From Bacteroidota bacterium (GTDB lineage Bacteria; Bacteroidota; Bacteroidia; 2-12-FULL-35-15): DNA of 64,000 bases. The stretch's first letter is position 1. Every line of letters begins with the position of its first letter. The DNA lies in assembly GCA_947469885.1 (NCBI GenBank), contig CANIQT010000001.1:62001-126000 (forward strand), written 5' to 3'. The position numbers and the translations under genes were made by a program. Shown here piece after piece: positions 53,200-62,507 of this stretch. Under the pieces are notes generated by a model. It saw only the letters and a program-made list of their open reading frames with translations. It had not been told where the DNA came from and did not search any database.

Positions 53200-53937
53200 T
53201 TATTGTGGAAGGAAGATAAAGTTTTGTGTTTTATGTTTTGCTGAATCGTACTCAATGGTTGTATTATCAACCACTACAAAGGTTTTATAATTCAAATTGT
53301 TAAATAATGTGAAACATTTTTCACGGTTCTCATTCTCCCACAATTCGGCATAAACAATGGGTTTATGCCTACTTATGAGATTCTTTGCTCCATCCAAAAC
53401 AAAGAATTCAAAATTCTCTACATCAATTTTTATCGCGCTTATTCTCCGTTTAGCATTTATCAATTCCTCCATTTTATCCAGCATTACCAATGGAACTTTA
53501 AAACGCTCTCCTTCGTTATTTTCAGTAATAGTATCATGCACCACATGACTTAATCCCTGCATTCTTACATTTGAAATTACCGGCATCACCATTTCTGCTT
53601 CCCCTTCTGCATTACCAAGCGCAATTTCAAACAACTTCACATTTTGTAATTTGAAATAATTAATAATGCGTTTAAATGCAGCAATATTATTCGCCATTGG
53701 CTCAAAACTAAAAACAGTAACACCTTTAATTGCTTTGGCAAGATGCACAGTCATAATTCCGATATTGGCTCCAATGTCAAGTACAATGGTGTTTTCAGGG
53801 ATAAGTTTGAGGAACTGAAAAAAATCCTTTTCGTTCTTATCATTTTTCAGTGTATAAATTTTATACAACGAAAAAACAAACAAATAGTTTCTGAAACCTA
53901 ATAATTTATGCAGTAAAAGTTTAGCAATGTTTTTCAT
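53200..53937 (-). CDS. FkbM-family methyltransferase
   Basis: 245 residues from the ATG at 53937 (an ATG four codons earlier is also possible). The SAM-binding loop is VLDIGANIGIMTVHLA, followed by VFSFEPM and KIDVENFEFFVLDGA, the FkbM signature. It probably O-methylates a sugar of the polysaccharide built by this operon. It is the first gene, 18 bp from the flippase. Confidence 0.88.
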   Translation of the reverse strand: MKNIAKLLLHKLLGFRNYLFVFSLYKIYTLKNDKNEKDFFQFLKLIPENTIVLDIGANIGIMTVHLAKAIKGVTVFSFEPMANNIAAFKRIINYFKLQNVKLFEIALGNAEGEAEMVMPVISNVRMQGLSHVVHDTITENNEGERFKVPLVMLDKMEELINAKRRISAIKIDVENFEFFVLDGAKNLISRHKPIVYAELWENENREKCFTLFNNLNYKTFVVVDNTTIEYDSAKHKTQNFIFLPQ

Positions 53938-54017
53938 TTTGGGGTGCAAAAGTATAATTTTTTGCCGAAGTGGTGTTTTTATCCTTTTAAGGATTTGGAA
54001 CCTTTAAAGGGGTAGCT

Positions 54018-55019
54018 TTAGAAAATAACTTTCCCTAATTGCCGGTATGCCTCTTCTGTTTCTTCCTTCATTCGTTCAATAATAACTTTGCATGGAGAAA
54101 TGTCATTGATTAATTCCACACTTTGTCCGGCTATCCATAAGGTATTGTAATTGCCAGGGTGAATGGCAGCTTCCAGTTTTTTCATTCCGCTGATTTGCAC
54201 CCACATTTTAAACAGTTTTTTTGTTCTCGAATTGGTGGATAATAATTTCTCTAACCAGTTTTGTTTGTAGCCTATTTTTTTTGCAAATGCTGTATTTATT
54301 ACAGTTGAAGGCGTTCCAGAAATTTTTTCTGTCATCACAATGTCACTCATTTTTGATGACACAATAGCATTCTTGTATTCGTTACTCACATTTGCTTCTG
54401 TACTCGCAATGAAACGCGTACCCACCGAAACACCTGCTGCACCAACTACTAACATAGATAAAATACCAGCTCCTGTTGCTATTCCCCCTGCTGCAATGAC
54501 CGGTGTATTGGGGAAACGTTGATGAAGCGAGGGAATAAGGACTTGTAGGGTATTTGTTCCCGCATGTCCACCAGCACCTTGCCCCACAGCTATAAAACCA
54601 TCACAACCTAAATCAGAACATTTTTGTGCATGTTCTATATTTGTTACATCGCAAAACACTTTTGCTCCGTAACTGTGTGCCAGGTCTATTACCTGTTTCG
54701 GACTGCCTAAGGAAGTAATATAGAAAGGAACTTTTTGCTCAACACATACTTTTAAATGTTTTTCATACAACGGATTTGTTTTCTGAACAATTAAATTCAC
54801 TCCATAAGTCCCCTTTACTTTCAGTTTACTTTTTTCTTCATTCAGGTTGGTTAATATATTTTCAAGCTCTCCTTTTTTTCGATAATTTAAAGTGGGAAAA
54901 GCTCCTGCAATTCCACTATTCATGGCGGCTACAATCATTGCTTCGTTACTCACCAGAAACATGGGTGCCATGATCATCGGGAAATCAATGGAAATACTTT
55001 CGGTGAGTGGTGTGGTCAT
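54018..55019 (-). CDS. Nitronate monooxygenase / 2-nitropropane dioxygenase-like flavoprotein
   Basis: 333 residues with the TIM-barrel FMN enzyme pattern: PMIMAPMFLVSN at the start, FIAVGQGAGGHAG, PVIAAGGIATGAG and GAAGVSVGTRFIAS. Family members oxidise nitronates or act in propionate-3-nitronate detoxification; some are acyl-carrier reductases (FabK-like). The divergent neighbour is an acyl-CoA ligase, so a lipid role is also possible. Confidence 0.88.
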   Translation of the reverse strand: MTTPLTESISIDFPMIMAPMFLVSNEAMIVAAMNSGIAGAFPTLNYRKKGELENILTNLNEEKSKLKVKGTYGVNLIVQKTNPLYEKHLKVCVEQKVPFYITSLGSPKQVIDLAHSYGAKVFCDVTNIEHAQKCSDLGCDGFIAVGQGAGGHAGTNTLQVLIPSLHQRFPNTPVIAAGGIATGAGILSMLVVGAAGVSVGTRFIASTEANVSNEYKNAIVSSKMSDIVMTEKISGTPSTVINTAFAKKIGYKQNWLEKLLSTNSRTKKLFKMWVQISGMKKLEAAIHPGNYNTLWIAGQSVELINDISPCKVIIERMKEETEEAYRQLGKVIF

Positions 55020-55156
55020 TTATAAAAGAATAATGGTTCAATCAAAAAATTAAATTAATTTTGAAGGCGTAAAGGTAATGTTTTGATGTGAAGATTTACC
55101 GATATGCTTATGTGCTGATTACAAATGAACCAGTGAACTAATTAATTAATTAACTT

Positions 55157-56932
55157 ATGAGTGTGACACGTGTATTTGATATTATTCCACAATTGCTCGA
55201 AAAGTATAATAAACCCAATGCTTTGGTGGCAAAAGAAAACGGAGTATGGGTAAATTATTCTACCCAACAGTTTGCCGATTCGGTAAATTATTTAAGTTAT
55301 GGTTTGCATAATTTAGGAATTGAACGAGAAGATAAAATTGCCATTATTGCTAACAACCGCCCGGAATGGAACTTTGCAGACTTTGCTATTCAGCAATGCG
55401 GTGGAGTAAGCGTTCCTATTTATCCCACCATTAGCGAAAGTGATTTGACTTTTATATTAAATGATGCACATATCAAATATATTTTTGTTTCCAACGTTGA
55501 TTTGTATAATAAAGTAAAAACAGTGGCAGCAGGCACTTCCTCTGTAAAAGAAATTTATACTTTTAATAAAATTGAAGGTGCTAAACACTGGACAGAACTT
55601 CTGGAAGCAGGAAAAAATAATCCTAAACCAAATGAAATAAAAGCAATAACAGATGCGATTAAGCCCAATGATTTATTAACCATTCTTTATACATCTGGAA
55701 CCACAGGCAATCCCAAAGGGGTAATGCTTTCTCACGATAATTTAATAAGTAATTCGCTTGCCTCTCAAACCTTGTGTCCATTCCGAAGCGATTGGAAAGC
55801 ATTGAGTTTTTTACCATTGAATCATGTGTACGAACGAATGCTCACCACTCTTTATTTTTATTTAGGTGTTTCTATTTATTATGCCGAAAGTATTGATACC
55901 ATTTCTGCAAACCTAAAAGAAATTCATCCCCAGATATTTTCTACTGTTCCCCGTTTGCTCGAAAAAGTATATGATAAGATTATTGCAACAGCAAATAATT
56001 TAAAAGGAATAAAAAAGAGTTTGTTTTTTTGGGCATTGCATTTAGGTTTACGTTATGAATTGAACGGAGCCAATGGATGGTGGTATGAGTTTCAACTAAA
56101 GATTGCAAATATGCTTATCTTTAATAAATGGAGAGAAGCTTTAGGTGGAAATATTGTTGCTATTGCTTCTGGTGGAGCCGCTTTGCAACCCCGACTTGCA
56201 AGAGTATTTAATGCTGCACGAATTGTTTGCCTTGAAGGATATGGATTAACTGAAACGTCACCAGTTGTAGCTGTAAATAATTTTTTACCGAATAGTATTT
56301 GTTTTGGAACTGTGGGACCTGTTATAGATAAAGTGGAAGTGAAGTTTGCCGAAGATGGCGAAATATTAGTGAAAGGTCCGAATGTAATGCTGGGTTATTA
56401 TAACCGCCCGGATGCCACAGCAGAAGCAATTGATAAGGATGGATATTTTCATACTGGCGATATTGGCGAGTTAGTAGAAAATCGCTTTCTGAAAATAACA
56501 GACAGAAAAAAAGAGATATTTAAAACATCTGGAGGAAAATACATTGCTCCAGTGAAAATTGAAAACCAACTGAAAGAATCGCCTTTTATTGAGCAGGTGA
56601 TGGTGATTGGAGAAAACGAAAAATATGCTTCTGCATTGATTGTTCCTGCTTTTGCTTATTTAAAAGAATATTGCCACCTACACGACATAGCTTATACAAC
56701 CGATGCAGATATTATTAAAAACCCTGTTATTAAAGCACGTATTATACAGGAAGTAGAAACTACGAATAAAACATTGGCACATTACGAAACTATAAAACGC
56801 CCTGAACTAATGCCCCGAGAATGGACAATAGATAAAAACGAAATGACTCCTAAACTTTCGTTGAAACGTAAAATAATTATGGCTGCTAATAAAGAATTGA
56901 TTCAAAAAATTTATAGTGGTGGTGGCGGTTAA
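55157..56932 (+). CDS. Long-chain fatty acid-CoA ligase (AMP-forming)
   Basis: 591 residues. The AMP-binding P-loop is LYTSGTTGNPKGVMLSH (about 176-192). The A5 region is YGLTETSPV, the A7 region YFHTGDIGE, and the A8-A10 region ITDRKKEIFKTSGGKYIAP. This is the long-chain acyl-CoA synthetase subgroup common in Bacteroidota. It activates fatty acids to CoA thioesters for lipid synthesis or beta-oxidation. The C-terminus ends in a short Gly run. Confidence 0.95.
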   Translation: MSVTRVFDIIPQLLEKYNKPNALVAKENGVWVNYSTQQFADSVNYLSYGLHNLGIEREDKIAIIANNRPEWNFADFAIQQCGGVSVPIYPTISESDLTFILNDAHIKYIFVSNVDLYNKVKTVAAGTSSVKEIYTFNKIEGAKHWTELLEAGKNNPKPNEIKAITDAIKPNDLLTILYTSGTTGNPKGVMLSHDNLISNSLASQTLCPFRSDWKALSFLPLNHVYERMLTTLYFYLGVSIYYAESIDTISANLKEIHPQIFSTVPRLLEKVYDKIIATANNLKGIKKSLFFWALHLGLRYELNGANGWWYEFQLKIANMLIFNKWREALGGNIVAIASGGAALQPRLARVFNAARIVCLEGYGLTETSPVVAVNNFLPNSICFGTVGPVIDKVEVKFAEDGEILVKGPNVMLGYYNRPDATAEAIDKDGYFHTGDIGELVENRFLKITDRKKEIFKTSGGKYIAPVKIENQLKESPFIEQVMVIGENEKYASALIVPAFAYLKEYCHLHDIAYTTDADIIKNPVIKARIIQEVETTNKTLAHYETIKRPELMPREWTIDKNEMTPKLSLKRKIIMAANKELIQKIYSGGGG

Positions 56933-56938
56933 ATGAGT

Positions 56939-57853
56939 TTACCAAGCAGCTTGTTCTGGATTTAATTCATATTTCTTTTTATCCACTTCTTTGCCTTGTT
57001 CGTTGTAATAAGTCCAACTGCCAGCCTTTTGTCCTTTTACATAATACCCTTTCCATTTTTTTATTCCATTAGGATAAAACTCCTGCCACTCACCATTTGC
57101 AAGGTCCTTTTGATAATTACCTGTCATTGTTTTTTGCCCTGTTTCGTTGTACAAATTATAAAAACCTTCCTTTTGATTATCAATGTAACGGCTTTCTTCC
57201 TTTACTTTTCCGGTAGAATAAAACACCGTATTCACTCCCGTTAACATTCCTCCTTTATAAAATCGGAATTGTTGGGTAGAACCATTTTCATTGTAATAAG
57301 TCCATTTGCCAATGCGTGAATCATTTTCGTATTCACCTTCTTCCTTTTTATTTCCGTTAGCGTAAAATGCAGTATAATTACCTGTTTGTCTTCCGTCTTT
57401 GTAAGTAGCTGTCCAGTTCAGTTGTCCGTTTTCGTACCATTGTTTCCATACTCCGACACGGGTATATTCTTTATAATATTCTTCACGGTATTGTTTTCCG
57501 TTTTCAAAAAACTCTTCGCTTTTGCCATATAAAATACCGTAGTCATAATTCTTTCTGGATGCAATGTTTCCATTCTTGTGATAAGAAATAAATATTCCAA
57601 GTTCCTTACCCGCCTGGTAATTTCCTTCCAAAGATATTTTTCCATTATCAAAAAAAGTTTGATAATTTCCATTCAATAAATCATCTGCATAATTGCATTG
57701 ATAAGAAAGGGAACCATCTTTTTTGTAATACTTCCACAGCCCGGTCTTCTTTCCGTTTGCTTTTTCTCCGACTGATTTTAAAGAATCGGTTGGGATTGCT
57801 TTGCAAATGGAAGCAATTGTTATTAGTACAATTAATATTTTTACTTCTTTCAT
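56939..57853 (-). CDS. Exported MORN/YwqK-type repeat protein
   Basis: 304 residues with a signal peptide (to about residue 19). The mature protein is about 12 copies of a 23-residue repeat of the form G.W..YY.NG....E..Y..G...G (WKYYKKDGSLSYQCNYADDL, TFFDNGKISLEGNYQAGKEL). This is the MORN-like repeat of the YwqK group. It probably forms a beta-hairpin ribbon at the surface or in the periplasm. Annotation of such proteins as antitoxins is by homology and not convincing here because of the signal peptide. Confidence 0.85.
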   Translation of the reverse strand: MKEVKILIVLITIASICKAIPTDSLKSVGEKANGKKTGLWKYYKKDGSLSYQCNYADDLLNGNYQTFFDNGKISLEGNYQAGKELGIFISYHKNGNIASRKNYDYGILYGKSEEFFENGKQYREEYYKEYTRVGVWKQWYENGQLNWTATYKDGRQTGNYTAFYANGNKKEEGEYENDSRIGKWTYYNENGSTQQFRFYKGGMLTGVNTVFYSTGKVKEESRYIDNQKEGFYNLYNETGQKTMTGNYQKDLANGEWQEFYPNGIKKWKGYYVKGQKAGSWTYYNEQGKEVDKKKYELNPEQAAW

Positions 57854-57866
57854 AGTATATGTTTTT

Positions 57867-57957
57867 TAACCACAGAGTTCACACAGCTTTTACACAAAGT
57901 TCACAAAGAACTCTTAGTGCGCTCTGTGTATTTTTTCTTTGTGTTCTTAGCGGTTAA
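57867..57957. repeat. Long hairpin built from CACAAAG/CACAGAG repeats
   Basis: TTAACCACAGAGTTCACACA at the left and TTTCTTTGTGTTCTTAGCGG plus TTAA at the right are imperfect inverted copies, with CACAAAGTTCACAAAGAAC inside. It lies between two minus-strand genes. A related single arm lies at 26505-26540. Confidence 0.7.
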
Positions 57958-57971
57958 ATAATTTTAAAAAT

Positions 57972-60827
57972 TTATTTCCTCTCCAATAATATCTTTTTAC
58001 TTGTATTAAATGTTTCTCCCTTTACATTAATAATATAATTTCCTGTCGAAAGCTTTTCTCCTGAATCGGACTTACCATCCCATACCAATGTTCTTGCCCC
58101 TTTCGCAAGTTTACCTAATTGTAGTTGCTTTACTACCTTACCTGCATTGTCCATTATTTCTGCTTTAATGGTTTGTTCTTTATTTAAGTTAAAGCTAATG
58201 GTAGTAGTGGTTGTAAATGGATTTGGATAAATAGAGATGGTTGATTGTTGATTGTCGATTGGTGAATTTACTCCAACACTTCCATACACATGAATGTAAG
58301 CATTTTTAGTAATGTTATTTCCAGCTCCTCCTCCATTAATAATAAGCGAAACAGTATAATATCCTGCTGTGTTGTATTGATGAAACGGGTCTTGCACATA
58401 ACTATCAATCACAGCATCATTATCAAAATCCCATTGCCATGAAGTAGCATTTGCTCCCGATAAATCAGCGAAAGAAACAGTGTATCCCGCAGGAACATTT
58501 AATGAATCTGCAATAAAATCACAAGTGGCAGTGGGTGAAGTGGTGGAATACACAAATGTTTTTTCTTCGCTCCATTTTCCCCATTCAATATTATTATCGC
58601 GATAGCGAACACGGAAACCATACGTGTTTCCTGGTGTTAAACCATCTGTAGGTAATATAGCATATCGTTTAATATCCAGGTTTGCATTCAAATCAATAGG
58701 CATCCAGTTGGGCGAACCCGAATCTCCATATACATCATAGATGTCTTGTTTTTTTTCTAAAATAGGAAGTGTATAATTTCCGGGAAATGCTGTTACCTGA
58801 AAATGACAAGTCATTGCTGAATCCACTCCCTGCATAGGGAATGCAACCATTTCGTTTGAATTAATAACACCTGCTGCCATTGCTTTTAATGGTCCGGGTT
58901 GCGTTATTTTACGATACATTTTATCTGCCAAAATATTATTCTGCGGACTGGAAGTATTGCCAAAGCTGTATGTTTCGCAGGTATAAGTTTTATTATCCAC
59001 ATCAATATCAATCAAACTCCAGCAGTAAATATCCAACGATTTATTTATTTCAGGATAGTTATGCTGGTTAGGATACATTCCCCAACGGTCCAAAGCAGAG
59101 CCCGCTCCACCGCTTAACATCTGACGCATGTCGTGCTGTTGCAAGGTATCAGGGTTCACCATTTCCACCACTCCTCTTTCATAGTTATGCGAATGTCCAT
59201 CAAAATGAAACGCCATTTTATGATGTTGTTTCATCACTCCAAACAAATCGTTTTGAACATACGCTTCGTTGCCATCGGGCCACACTTCGCTGTGTCCGGG
59301 CTGATGAGTGAAACTAAATACAAAATCCACATTGTTATTTATTTCCGATTCGTTCAACCTGTCATTTACCCAAGTGGTTTGCGGTGCTATGCGATACAAT
59401 GTATTTGCATTGAGAAATAAAAACTGAGCAGGTCCGAGATAAAACTGATAAAACTTTTCGTTGTAAGGGTGGGGATAAGGATAGTTATCAGTAAGGTCTT
59501 CGTACCTCATGTATTCATAAAACATGGACGAATTACTTTCGTGATTACCGATAGAAATCATCGAAGGAATATTTTTGGTCAATGGTGCAAACGGTGTAAA
59601 ATACTCGTTTATATACTGGCTGATGTCAGTTCCATTGGTAACAATATCGCCTTCGCTGCAAATTAAATTCACATAATTATAATAATCATAACCAAATTTC
59701 TGAATCAGCTTTGCTCGTATTTGCACCGCTTCGCTGGATGATTGTGCAATGTCTGTTCTATTATCTCCCAACGCAACAAAGCGGAAATGCTGACCAGGAG
59801 TGGTAACCAGGGCTGTTGTTTTAAAAGCATTAAAAGTGGGAGTGGTATCCGTGCCCGTGTAACATTTATAATAATAAGTGGTGTTAGGCGTCAATCCTGT
59901 CAATTGAACCGTGTGCCAGCGGTAACTTGCATTGCCATTGATGTTGGCAGAAGTTCCCAACGTTGTCATGGAGAGATTTGTAGAATCTGTTCCGTATTTT
60001 ACTTGCGGTGTAGCAGTATTTGGCGAATGCCAACAAACATACACCGAAGTGGGAGTTGGAGTTTGAAGATATGGATTCATAGACACCCCGCCAACCGTTA
60101 CATTCGGGTTGTGCCCGTATCCCCCCAAACCAAATACTTCGTTACTACTCAAACTTCTGTCAAACAAAATTACCCGTGCAATGTCCATGTTTCCATCTTC
60201 CGAATTATCATCCGCAAAAAGCAAAACACCTGATAAATCAAGCGAAAAACGACCATTCAAAAAATCAGCAGCACCGGGCACCCACTCTTGCCCATCAATA
60301 TAATATTTTATAGAATTGCCGCAATCCACCGTCATTACTAAGCGATACCAATCATTGGCAATTAAAGTGGAAGAAGAATAACCCACAGCAGCCACTCCAA
60401 TGTGCGCGGTAGTATTCATAAACGCATCGCCATCGTTGCTGTTGGTCATGTTGGTTTGATAAAAACACCTCCACGCATTCACCGCAGGCACTCTGAAATC
60501 AATCAACAACGAATATTTATTTACAAACGTAGTGCTCGCTCCATTGGCAGGAATGGCGTGATTACACACCAAATATTTACCCGTTGTTTTTGCTATTGCC
60601 ATGTCGCCTGCTCCCGGTCCGGGTATTTGAGTGATGCTGCCTGTGCCACCTCCCAACACCAAATCCAAACCTAATCCTGAAGTGGATTGAAACAGTGACC
60701 CTGCGTTTTCAAAGTCCCAATAGCCAACCATTCCTGTAAGCTGTCCGGGAAGTATCGGGGTTCCTAACTGAGCAAATAGTTTTGCAAAAAAGAAAAGCAA
60801 TAGTGCGGTGGTAGTTATTTTTTTCAT
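57972..60827 (-). CDS. Secreted purple-acid-phosphatase-like protein with LamG, Fn3, PKD and sorting domains
   Basis: 951 residues. After the signal peptide come a LamG-like domain (about 25-235), an Fn3-type N-domain (about 245-340, TPTSVYVCWHSPNTATPQVK) and a metallophosphoesterase domain (about 345-640). The latter has ALGDNR, SEGDIVTNG, SIGNHES, FTHQPGHS and FDGHSHNYERG, which supply the metal ligands of purple acid phosphatases. A PKD domain (SWQWDFDND) follows, then a FlgD/T9SS-type C-terminal domain (SIYPNPFTTTTTISF to SKKILLERK). It probably hydrolyses phosphate esters at the cell surface. Confidence 0.9.
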   Translation of the reverse strand: MKKITTTALLLFFFAKLFAQLGTPILPGQLTGMVGYWDFENAGSLFQSTSGLGLDLVLGGGTGSITQIPGPGAGDMAIAKTTGKYLVCNHAIPANGASTTFVNKYSLLIDFRVPAVNAWRCFYQTNMTNSNDGDAFMNTTAHIGVAAVGYSSSTLIANDWYRLVMTVDCGNSIKYYIDGQEWVPGAADFLNGRFSLDLSGVLLFADDNSEDGNMDIARVILFDRSLSSNEVFGLGGYGHNPNVTVGGVSMNPYLQTPTPTSVYVCWHSPNTATPQVKYGTDSTNLSMTTLGTSANINGNASYRWHTVQLTGLTPNTTYYYKCYTGTDTTPTFNAFKTTALVTTPGQHFRFVALGDNRTDIAQSSSEAVQIRAKLIQKFGYDYYNYVNLICSEGDIVTNGTDISQYINEYFTPFAPLTKNIPSMISIGNHESNSSMFYEYMRYEDLTDNYPYPHPYNEKFYQFYLGPAQFLFLNANTLYRIAPQTTWVNDRLNESEINNNVDFVFSFTHQPGHSEVWPDGNEAYVQNDLFGVMKQHHKMAFHFDGHSHNYERGVVEMVNPDTLQQHDMRQMLSGGAGSALDRWGMYPNQHNYPEINKSLDIYCWSLIDIDVDNKTYTCETYSFGNTSSPQNNILADKMYRKITQPGPLKAMAAGVINSNEMVAFPMQGVDSAMTCHFQVTAFPGNYTLPILEKKQDIYDVYGDSGSPNWMPIDLNANLDIKRYAILPTDGLTPGNTYGFRVRYRDNNIEWGKWSEEKTFVYSTTSPTATCDFIADSLNVPAGYTVSFADLSGANATSWQWDFDNDAVIDSYVQDPFHQYNTAGYYTVSLIINGGGAGNNITKNAYIHVYGSVGVNSPIDNQQSTISIYPNPFTTTTTISFNLNKEQTIKAEIMDNAGKVVKQLQLGKLAKGARTLVWDGKSDSGEKLSTGNYIINVKGETFNTSKKILLERK

Positions 60828-60919
60828 ATAAACCTTGATGTTTTATTTTGGATAAAAATACAATAATTATTGACAGCAGGATTTTTTTGTTACCCAGAGT
60901 TGAATCCTCAACAAATTCC

Positions 60920-60989
60920 AAATCTGAAATCTGAAATTTGAAATCTGAAATTTGAAATCTGAAATTTGAAATTTGAAATTTGAAATTTT
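60920..60989. repeat. 7-bp short tandem repeat (AAATCTG/AAATTTG)
   Basis: Ten heptamers alternate AAATCTG and AAATTTG. The same heptamers occur inside the coding sequence at 5912-5950. Confidence 0.85.
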
Positions 60990-61020
60990 TTGGGCGGAAA
61001 ACTTAGAGCTTTGTCGAAAA

Positions 61021-61110
61021 TGCCTTCCTGCCCTCACGCGGTATCTTTTTTTCTCCTCCCCACTTGCCAACACACAAAAAAAGGATACTTCGCGCGGGTC
61101 AGGCGCAGAT
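61021..61110. repeat. GC-rich imperfect inverted repeat
   Basis: The left arm TGCCTTCCTGCCCTCACGCG plus GTATCTTTTTTT pairs with the right arm AAAAAAAGGATACTTCGCGC plus GGGTCAGGCGCA. It is clearly more GC-rich than its surroundings. An 88-codon minus frame runs across it and the 7-bp repeats, but I do not take it as a gene. With the neighbouring repeats it accounts for the 436-bp gap 60828-61263. Confidence 0.65.
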
Positions 61111-61172
61111 TGCAAGCGGCTCTCTTCGTCCAACGTTTAAGTAAGCCTCCAAATTAGCCCAAAACGAATTCG

Positions 61173-61212
61173 AAAAAAAAATCCCGCTCCTTTTGAGAGC
61201 GGGATTTTTTTT
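61173..61212. terminator. Bidirectional terminator
   Basis: AAAAATCCCGCTC and GAGCGGGATTTTT form a strong stem; same sequence type as the terminators at 4991 and 5073. It lies downstream of the 310-residue gene. Confidence 0.85.
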
Positions 61213-61263
61213 CTTGATTCTTGATTCCTTTTACCAATGCACCAATGAACTATTTGTTTGGTA

Positions 61264-62196
61264 TTAAATTGTTTTCATTTGTATTACTATAGATATATTC
61301 TCATTTTCCACTAATGTAACATTTGCCGCATAAGGAAGATATAAAGGATGGTCAGCATCTATTTCCTGCACATCCATCAATGTGGTGTTAAACACCGTGA
61401 TTCCGGCAGCATTGGTGGTGCCGCTGTTGTTTCCGTTTTTAAAACTCACATCCACATCGGGCAAATTCAAACCCGTGTCAATGTCGGTAACATGCACTGC
61501 TACCTGTTTGTCACTTCCTTTTCTCACATATATCATACCCCACAACCTGGCTTCAGCACGCATCGTTTCAGGCTCTTCGTTAATATAATTTCCTTCTATT
61601 TCGGTATGAGCCAGGTTAAGTACCTGGTCCGCTTCAGAGTTCAAAATTTTCACATTTCTGTTGGCGGTTTTCAAATTTTCGGTAGCTGCATTGGCAAGCC
61701 CGTCATTCAGGATGTAAGCATCATAAGCAGCCTGAACTTCGGCAATAGTAGGAAACGCAAGTGCGACAGCACCTGCAACCAACATACGCTCGGCATCGCC
61801 AGCCAAAAAAGCAACTGCCGCATCTTTTATTTGCTGCTCCGAATCCATAACAGGTATATTTCCGCTTGTTTCAAGTCCATACATAGATAGCACACTAATG
61901 CTAAAAAAATTTCTTTTCACAGCTCTCGAAACAGTAACCACACCATCCGAAACAAAGGTTACTAATGTTTCTTTACTGCTCAAAGCAAGTGCATTGGCAG
62001 CAATAGACAGTCCTTTTTTATTTCTTTGAGCCTGCATTGCCAGTTTATAGGCAGGCTGAATAACACCAAACCGTGTATTGGTGCCTGCTCTCATTAAGTT
62101 AACCACACCCGGCACTGCTAATTTTGATGCTATTCCGTTTAATCCTCCCAAACGGCTGATGTTTGATGCAGGAATTACTTTGCTTTCTGATGACAT
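61264..62196 (-). CDS. Hypothetical protein downstream of array E, helical with beta-sandwich C-terminus
   Basis: 310 residues, not recognised. No signal peptide. Residues 1-210 are mostly helical and Ala-rich (AYKLAMQAQRNKKGLSIAAN, IKDAAVAFLAGDAERMLVAG, EVQAAYDAYILNDGLANAAT). Residues about 215-310 look like a carboxypeptidase-regulatory/Ig-type beta-sandwich (VAVHVTDIDTGLNLPDVDVS, TNAAGITVFNTT). The array with 42-bp palindromes lies about 144 bp upstream. It matches the layout of the 19591 and 29047 proteins: helical part, beta-sandwich, no signal. Confidence 0.72.
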   Translation of the reverse strand: MSSESKVIPASNISRLGGLNGIASKLAVPGVVNLMRAGTNTRFGVIQPAYKLAMQAQRNKKGLSIAANALALSSKETLVTFVSDGVVTVSRAVKRNFFSISVLSMYGLETSGNIPVMDSEQQIKDAAVAFLAGDAERMLVAGAVALAFPTIAEVQAAYDAYILNDGLANAATENLKTANRNVKILNSEADQVLNLAHTEIEGNYINEEPETMRAEARLWGMIYVRKGSDKQVAVHVTDIDTGLNLPDVDVSFKNGNNSGTTNAAGITVFNTTLMDVQEIDADHPLYLPYAANVTLVENENISIVIQMKTI

Positions 62197-62339
62197 AATT
62201 TTTTGTTTTTTAGATTAAATTATTGTTGAGTTCTTACTAAGTCCCCATTCATTCGAGATTTTATTTTTATTAATTAACGTCCTTTTATTTGCTTTTTATT
62301 TTTTTTTGCTGATTTATCAATTTATCCGTTTGGTTTTCT

Positions 62340-62507
62340 GTTCCGGGAAATCCTCCAACTAAAAAACCTGTTTAAGTTTTAGTATTGGGCATCCTCCCTG
62401 ACTTCAAACTTGTTTAAGTTTGTCGTTTGGGAAACAATTTAGGTAGCTAACCCATTTGGGTTAGCTACCTAAATTGTTTCCCAGGCAGTCAACCCGTTTG
62501 GGTTTTA
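62340..62507. repeat. 42-bp (2 x 21) palindromic repeat array E
   Basis: Four units of 42 bp, each with a dyad around GTTT or ATTT at 62370, 62412, 62454 and 62496, exactly 42 bp apart (AACCT-GTTT-AAGTTT, CAAACTT-GTTT-AAGTTTG, TAACCC-ATTT-GGGTTA, AACCC-GTTT-GGGTT). The third dyad is extended into a perfect 26-bp stem with a 2-base loop (62429-62482). Units 1 and 2 still align directly (GGGAAATCCTCC and GGGCATCCTCC). The rest of the gap (62508-62849) is AT-rich and I see nothing in it. Confidence 0.9.

Noticed and set aside
60867..61133. 88-codon minus-strand frame
   Set aside because: It is made of 7-bp repeats plus a GC-rich inverted repeat and has no signs of a protein family.
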